Of a stretch of DNA of 64,000 nucleotides, positions 62,184 to 64,000 are shown one piece after another. Location: the NCBI GenBank assembly GCA_045579665.1, contig JAZNMO010000127.1, positions 11,765 to 75,764 on the forward strand, in the 5' to 3' direction. The notes beneath the pieces were generated by a model, which was not told where the DNA came from, did no database searches, and saw nothing but the letters and a program-made list of their open reading frames with translations. A program made the translations under genes and the position numbers. Every line of letters begins with the position of its first letter. Position 1 is the stretch's first letter. The stretch comes from COE1 sp045579665. GTDB lineage: Bacteria > Bacillota > Clostridia > Lachnospirales > Lachnospiraceae.

Positions 62184-63803
62184 ATGAAAAAGAAATTATT
62201 AGCATCAGTTCTTAGTGTAACAATGCTTGCAGCATTAATGACAGGCTGCGGTAATAAGGCAGAGGACACAACTTCTACACCAGAGACAAAGGTTGAAGAG
62301 TCAAAGGAAGAAGTTAAGGTTGAAGAAACTAAGGCAGAGGTAAAGGAAGAAGTTAAGGAAGAAGTAAAAGAGGAAGTTAAGGAAGAAGTTCCTGCTGGTC
62401 CTGTAGTAGCAGAGCCGGAAGCACTTCCAGAGACTCCATTTGCTCACCTTACATTTGATGGCGCAGATGAGGGATACACACTTGTAACTCAGGCCGAGAA
62501 GGCAGCAGACAGCACAAATGATGGTGCTACATATGATATTGTACCAGCAGAGGGTGCATTCCAGTATGCAACAGGTCCTGTTGGTAACTGTATCTTCTTA
62601 GATGGTAAGGCAGGTCTTGATTTAGGTCTTGAAGCTACAAATACAGACGCTTATACAGTATCTTTCTGGATTAACGCAGATAGATTAGCTACATTTGGAC
62701 CAACTCTTACAATGGGTTATGACATGGGTAAGGCAGCAGATGTTGGAAACAATGTAACATGGTTAAATGTTACACAGTCTGAGTGGGGTGCTAACTCTGC
62801 TAAGATTTTCCCTATCGTATGGAGCCGTAACGAGGCATCTGACGGTGCTGATGGTACAGACTGCTGGCCATGGATGTATGGATGGGATGATTCTATCCAT
62901 GGTAAGAGAGAGTGGTGTCATGTAACTATTGTATGTTCAGGTGAGGAGCAGGCTAGTCCACTTGGTTCTACAACAGCAGGTGCTCAGTATTACATCAACG
63001 GTGCTAAGGTATACGATTCACAGGAGAACTATACAAATGGTACATATTTTGAGTATACATGGGATGCTACATTAGCTCCAAACATCATGGAGCCAGGTGA
63101 CAAGGAATTCGAGTCATACATCGGTGTTAACTACTGGGATACAATCCTTAAGGGATATATAGATGATTTATATGTATATGATACAGCTCTTACAGCTGGT
63201 CAGGTTGCTTCTCTTTACGCTTTAGGTGATCCAACAGTTGAGCCTGTTTTAGCTGATGGTACAGTAGTAGAGCAGGAAGTTGAGGTTGAGCCTGTAGCAG
63301 CAGATCACAGTGATGTAGTTACAACAGGTACAGTAGTTGGTTTAACAGATTGTACAACTCCTTTCTGGACAGCACATTCAGCAACAACAGCTGTTCCAGC
63401 AGGTGAGACAGCAACAGTTAACTTCAAGAACTATACAAACCAGTTAGCTAACTGGAATAACTTCTTAGTAGTTCTTCAGAATGTAGCAGATGTTCATTCT
63501 TCAGCTGATAATGCAGATTACAAAGAGTACGCAGTACTCCGTGCAGATAACTGGGGATGGGGTTCTGGTTATGACGGAATCGCAACAGCTACATGTGACT
63601 GGAATTGGGATACATTTGCAGCAGATATCGACCGTTCAGATGTTTCTTTAGCAGTTACAAACAACGGTGAGACAGTAGATGTAGTTGCAACAGTTACAAC
63701 AGCAGCAGGTACTGTTTATACACAGTCATACACAGGTATTGCTGTTGATGGAGACGTTCACTTCTGCTTAACAGTTGAAGGCGGTTTCCTTGATATTCAG
63801 TAA
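62184..63803 (+). CDS. LamG-type carbohydrate-binding lipoprotein
   Basis: A 539-residue surface lipoprotein. The lipobox is MTGC with Cys near residue 22. A charged stalk follows, with four VKEE repeats at about residues 53-69. Residues about 85-350 form a LamG/concanavalin-like domain (FAHLTFDGADEGYTL, then TDAYTVSFWINADRLATFGP, GYIDDLYVYDTALTAGQVAS). The last ~165 residues form another beta-rich, probably carbohydrate-binding module. No catalytic site is seen. It probably captures glycan near the importer. Codon choice is very restricted, suggesting high expression. Confidence 0.83.
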   Translation: MKKKLLASVLSVTMLAALMTGCGNKAEDTTSTPETKVEESKEEVKVEETKAEVKEEVKEEVKEEVKEEVPAGPVVAEPEALPETPFAHLTFDGADEGYTLVTQAEKAADSTNDGATYDIVPAEGAFQYATGPVGNCIFLDGKAGLDLGLEATNTDAYTVSFWINADRLATFGPTLTMGYDMGKAADVGNNVTWLNVTQSEWGANSAKIFPIVWSRNEASDGADGTDCWPWMYGWDDSIHGKREWCHVTIVCSGEEQASPLGSTTAGAQYYINGAKVYDSQENYTNGTYFEYTWDATLAPNIMEPGDKEFESYIGVNYWDTILKGYIDDLYVYDTALTAGQVASLYALGDPTVEPVLADGTVVEQEVEVEPVAADHSDVVTTGTVVGLTDCTTPFWTAHSATTAVPAGETATVNFKNYTNQLANWNNFLVVLQNVADVHSSADNADYKEYAVLRADNWGWGSGYDGIATATCDWNWDTFAADIDRSDVSLAVTNNGETVDVVATVTTAAGTVYTQSYTGIAVDGDVHFCLTVEGGFLDIQ

Positions 63804-63825
63804 TCAATGCTAATACTTAACATAG

Positions 63826-63858
63826 AAGACGCTTCGGATTTTTCGGAGCGTCTTTTTA
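63826..63858 (+). terminator. Terminator after the LamG gene
   Basis: AAGACGCT and AGCGTCTT flank a small TCGG/CGGA loop region, followed by TTTTT. Confidence 0.85.
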
Positions 63859-63867
63859 GTGTTAGGG

Positions 63868-64000
63868 CAGGGCCCTGTATTTGGGACGGAGTTTTTCGAG
63901 TTCCGAAAAATGGAGCCCAAATACTAAAAATCCACCTGCTATGCAGGTGGTGGAAATTGCTTTAGCTTACAGTAAGAAAACCCCCAATGATACAATATAT
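63868..64000. mobile_element. Possible end of an IS200/IS605-like element (runs off the window)
   Basis: Three compact symmetrical elements occur in 85 bp: CAGGGCCCTG (63868), GTATTTGGG/CCCAAATAC with inner TTTTTCG/CGAAAAA (63877-63924), and CCACCTGC-TAT-GCAGGTGG (63932-63950). Subterminal hairpins without inverted terminal ends are typical of IS200/IS605 elements. The transposase gene is not within the window, so the call rests on structure only. Confidence 0.4.

Noticed and set aside
1..64000. CRISPR arrays, tRNA or rRNA genes, prophage
   Set aside because: No regularly spaced repeats, no cloverleaf-type sequences, and no phage structural or integrase genes were seen on reading both strands.

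Overview
The window looks like the chromosome of a low-to-moderate G+C Gram-positive gut bacterium, most likely a Lachnospiraceae member (Roseburia / Coprococcus / Lachnospira relatives). Pointers are strong AGGAGG-type ribosome binding sites, glycan-specific ABC importers that all lack their own ATPase, many LacI/AraC regulators, Lachnospiraceae-style lipoproteins, and a beta-mannan gene set resembling the one described in Roseburia intestinalis. The genus cannot be fixed from the sequence alone. No tRNA, rRNA or CRISPR array was seen.

Layout. (1) 1-3577: end of a sugar ABC importer operon (two permeases, a binding lipoprotein, an unknown membrane-anchored protein). (2) 3641-4576 (-): class II fructose-bisphosphate aldolase with a clear promoter and a large palindrome in its leader. 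(3) 4930-6825: SF2 helicase with an unusual hydrophobic C-terminal tail. (4) 6894-15504: a rhamnogalacturonan module with an AraC-type membrane sensor-regulator, two permeases, a binding lipoprotein and a cytoplasmic PL11 lyase. (5) 15680-20926: a bacteriocin-like module made of a LytTR response regulator, an HPK10 kinase, paired LytTR boxes with a promoter, a 19-residue peptide gene, a secreted lactococcin-972-like protein, a DUF1430-type membrane protein and an ABC ATPase. (6) 20961-22690 (-): AGCS symporter behind a glycine riboswitch. (7) 22940-25665: cytoplasmic GH13 enzyme with a LacI/CcpA-type operator, and a second class II aldolase. (8) 26035-29623: cyclophilin, GNAT protein, HD-GYP protein, NUDIX hydrolase.

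(9) 29753-42582 is a mannan/galactomannan oligosaccharide cluster: two LacI regulators, GH36 alpha-galactosidase, an AraC regulator, cellobiose/mannobiose 2-epimerase, GH130 phosphorylase, two SGNH acetylesterases (CE17-like and CE2-like), and one polypeptide fusing a GH1 glycosidase to phosphomannose isomerase. Together these could deacetylate and degalactosylate imported manno-oligosaccharides, epimerise the reducing mannose, phosphorolyse Man-Glc to mannose-1-phosphate, and feed fructose-6-phosphate to glycolysis. (10) 42773-45703: aminotransferase, patatin-like phospholipase, UppP.

(11) 45783-63803 is an arabinan-type cluster: an ArsR-like regulator with a large C-terminal domain, a GH43 lipoprotein, a 1003-residue binding protein with extra N-terminal domains, two permease pairs, a propeller-TPR-Yip1-like membrane protein, a DUF5696-like secreted protein, a binding lipoprotein and a LamG-type lipoprotein. 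The right edge (about 63868-64000) carries hairpins that resemble the end of an IS200/IS605 element.

The most unusual items are the LytTR-controlled short-peptide/Lcn972-like module, the GH1-phosphomannose isomerase fusion, and the multidomain proteins of the arabinan cluster.
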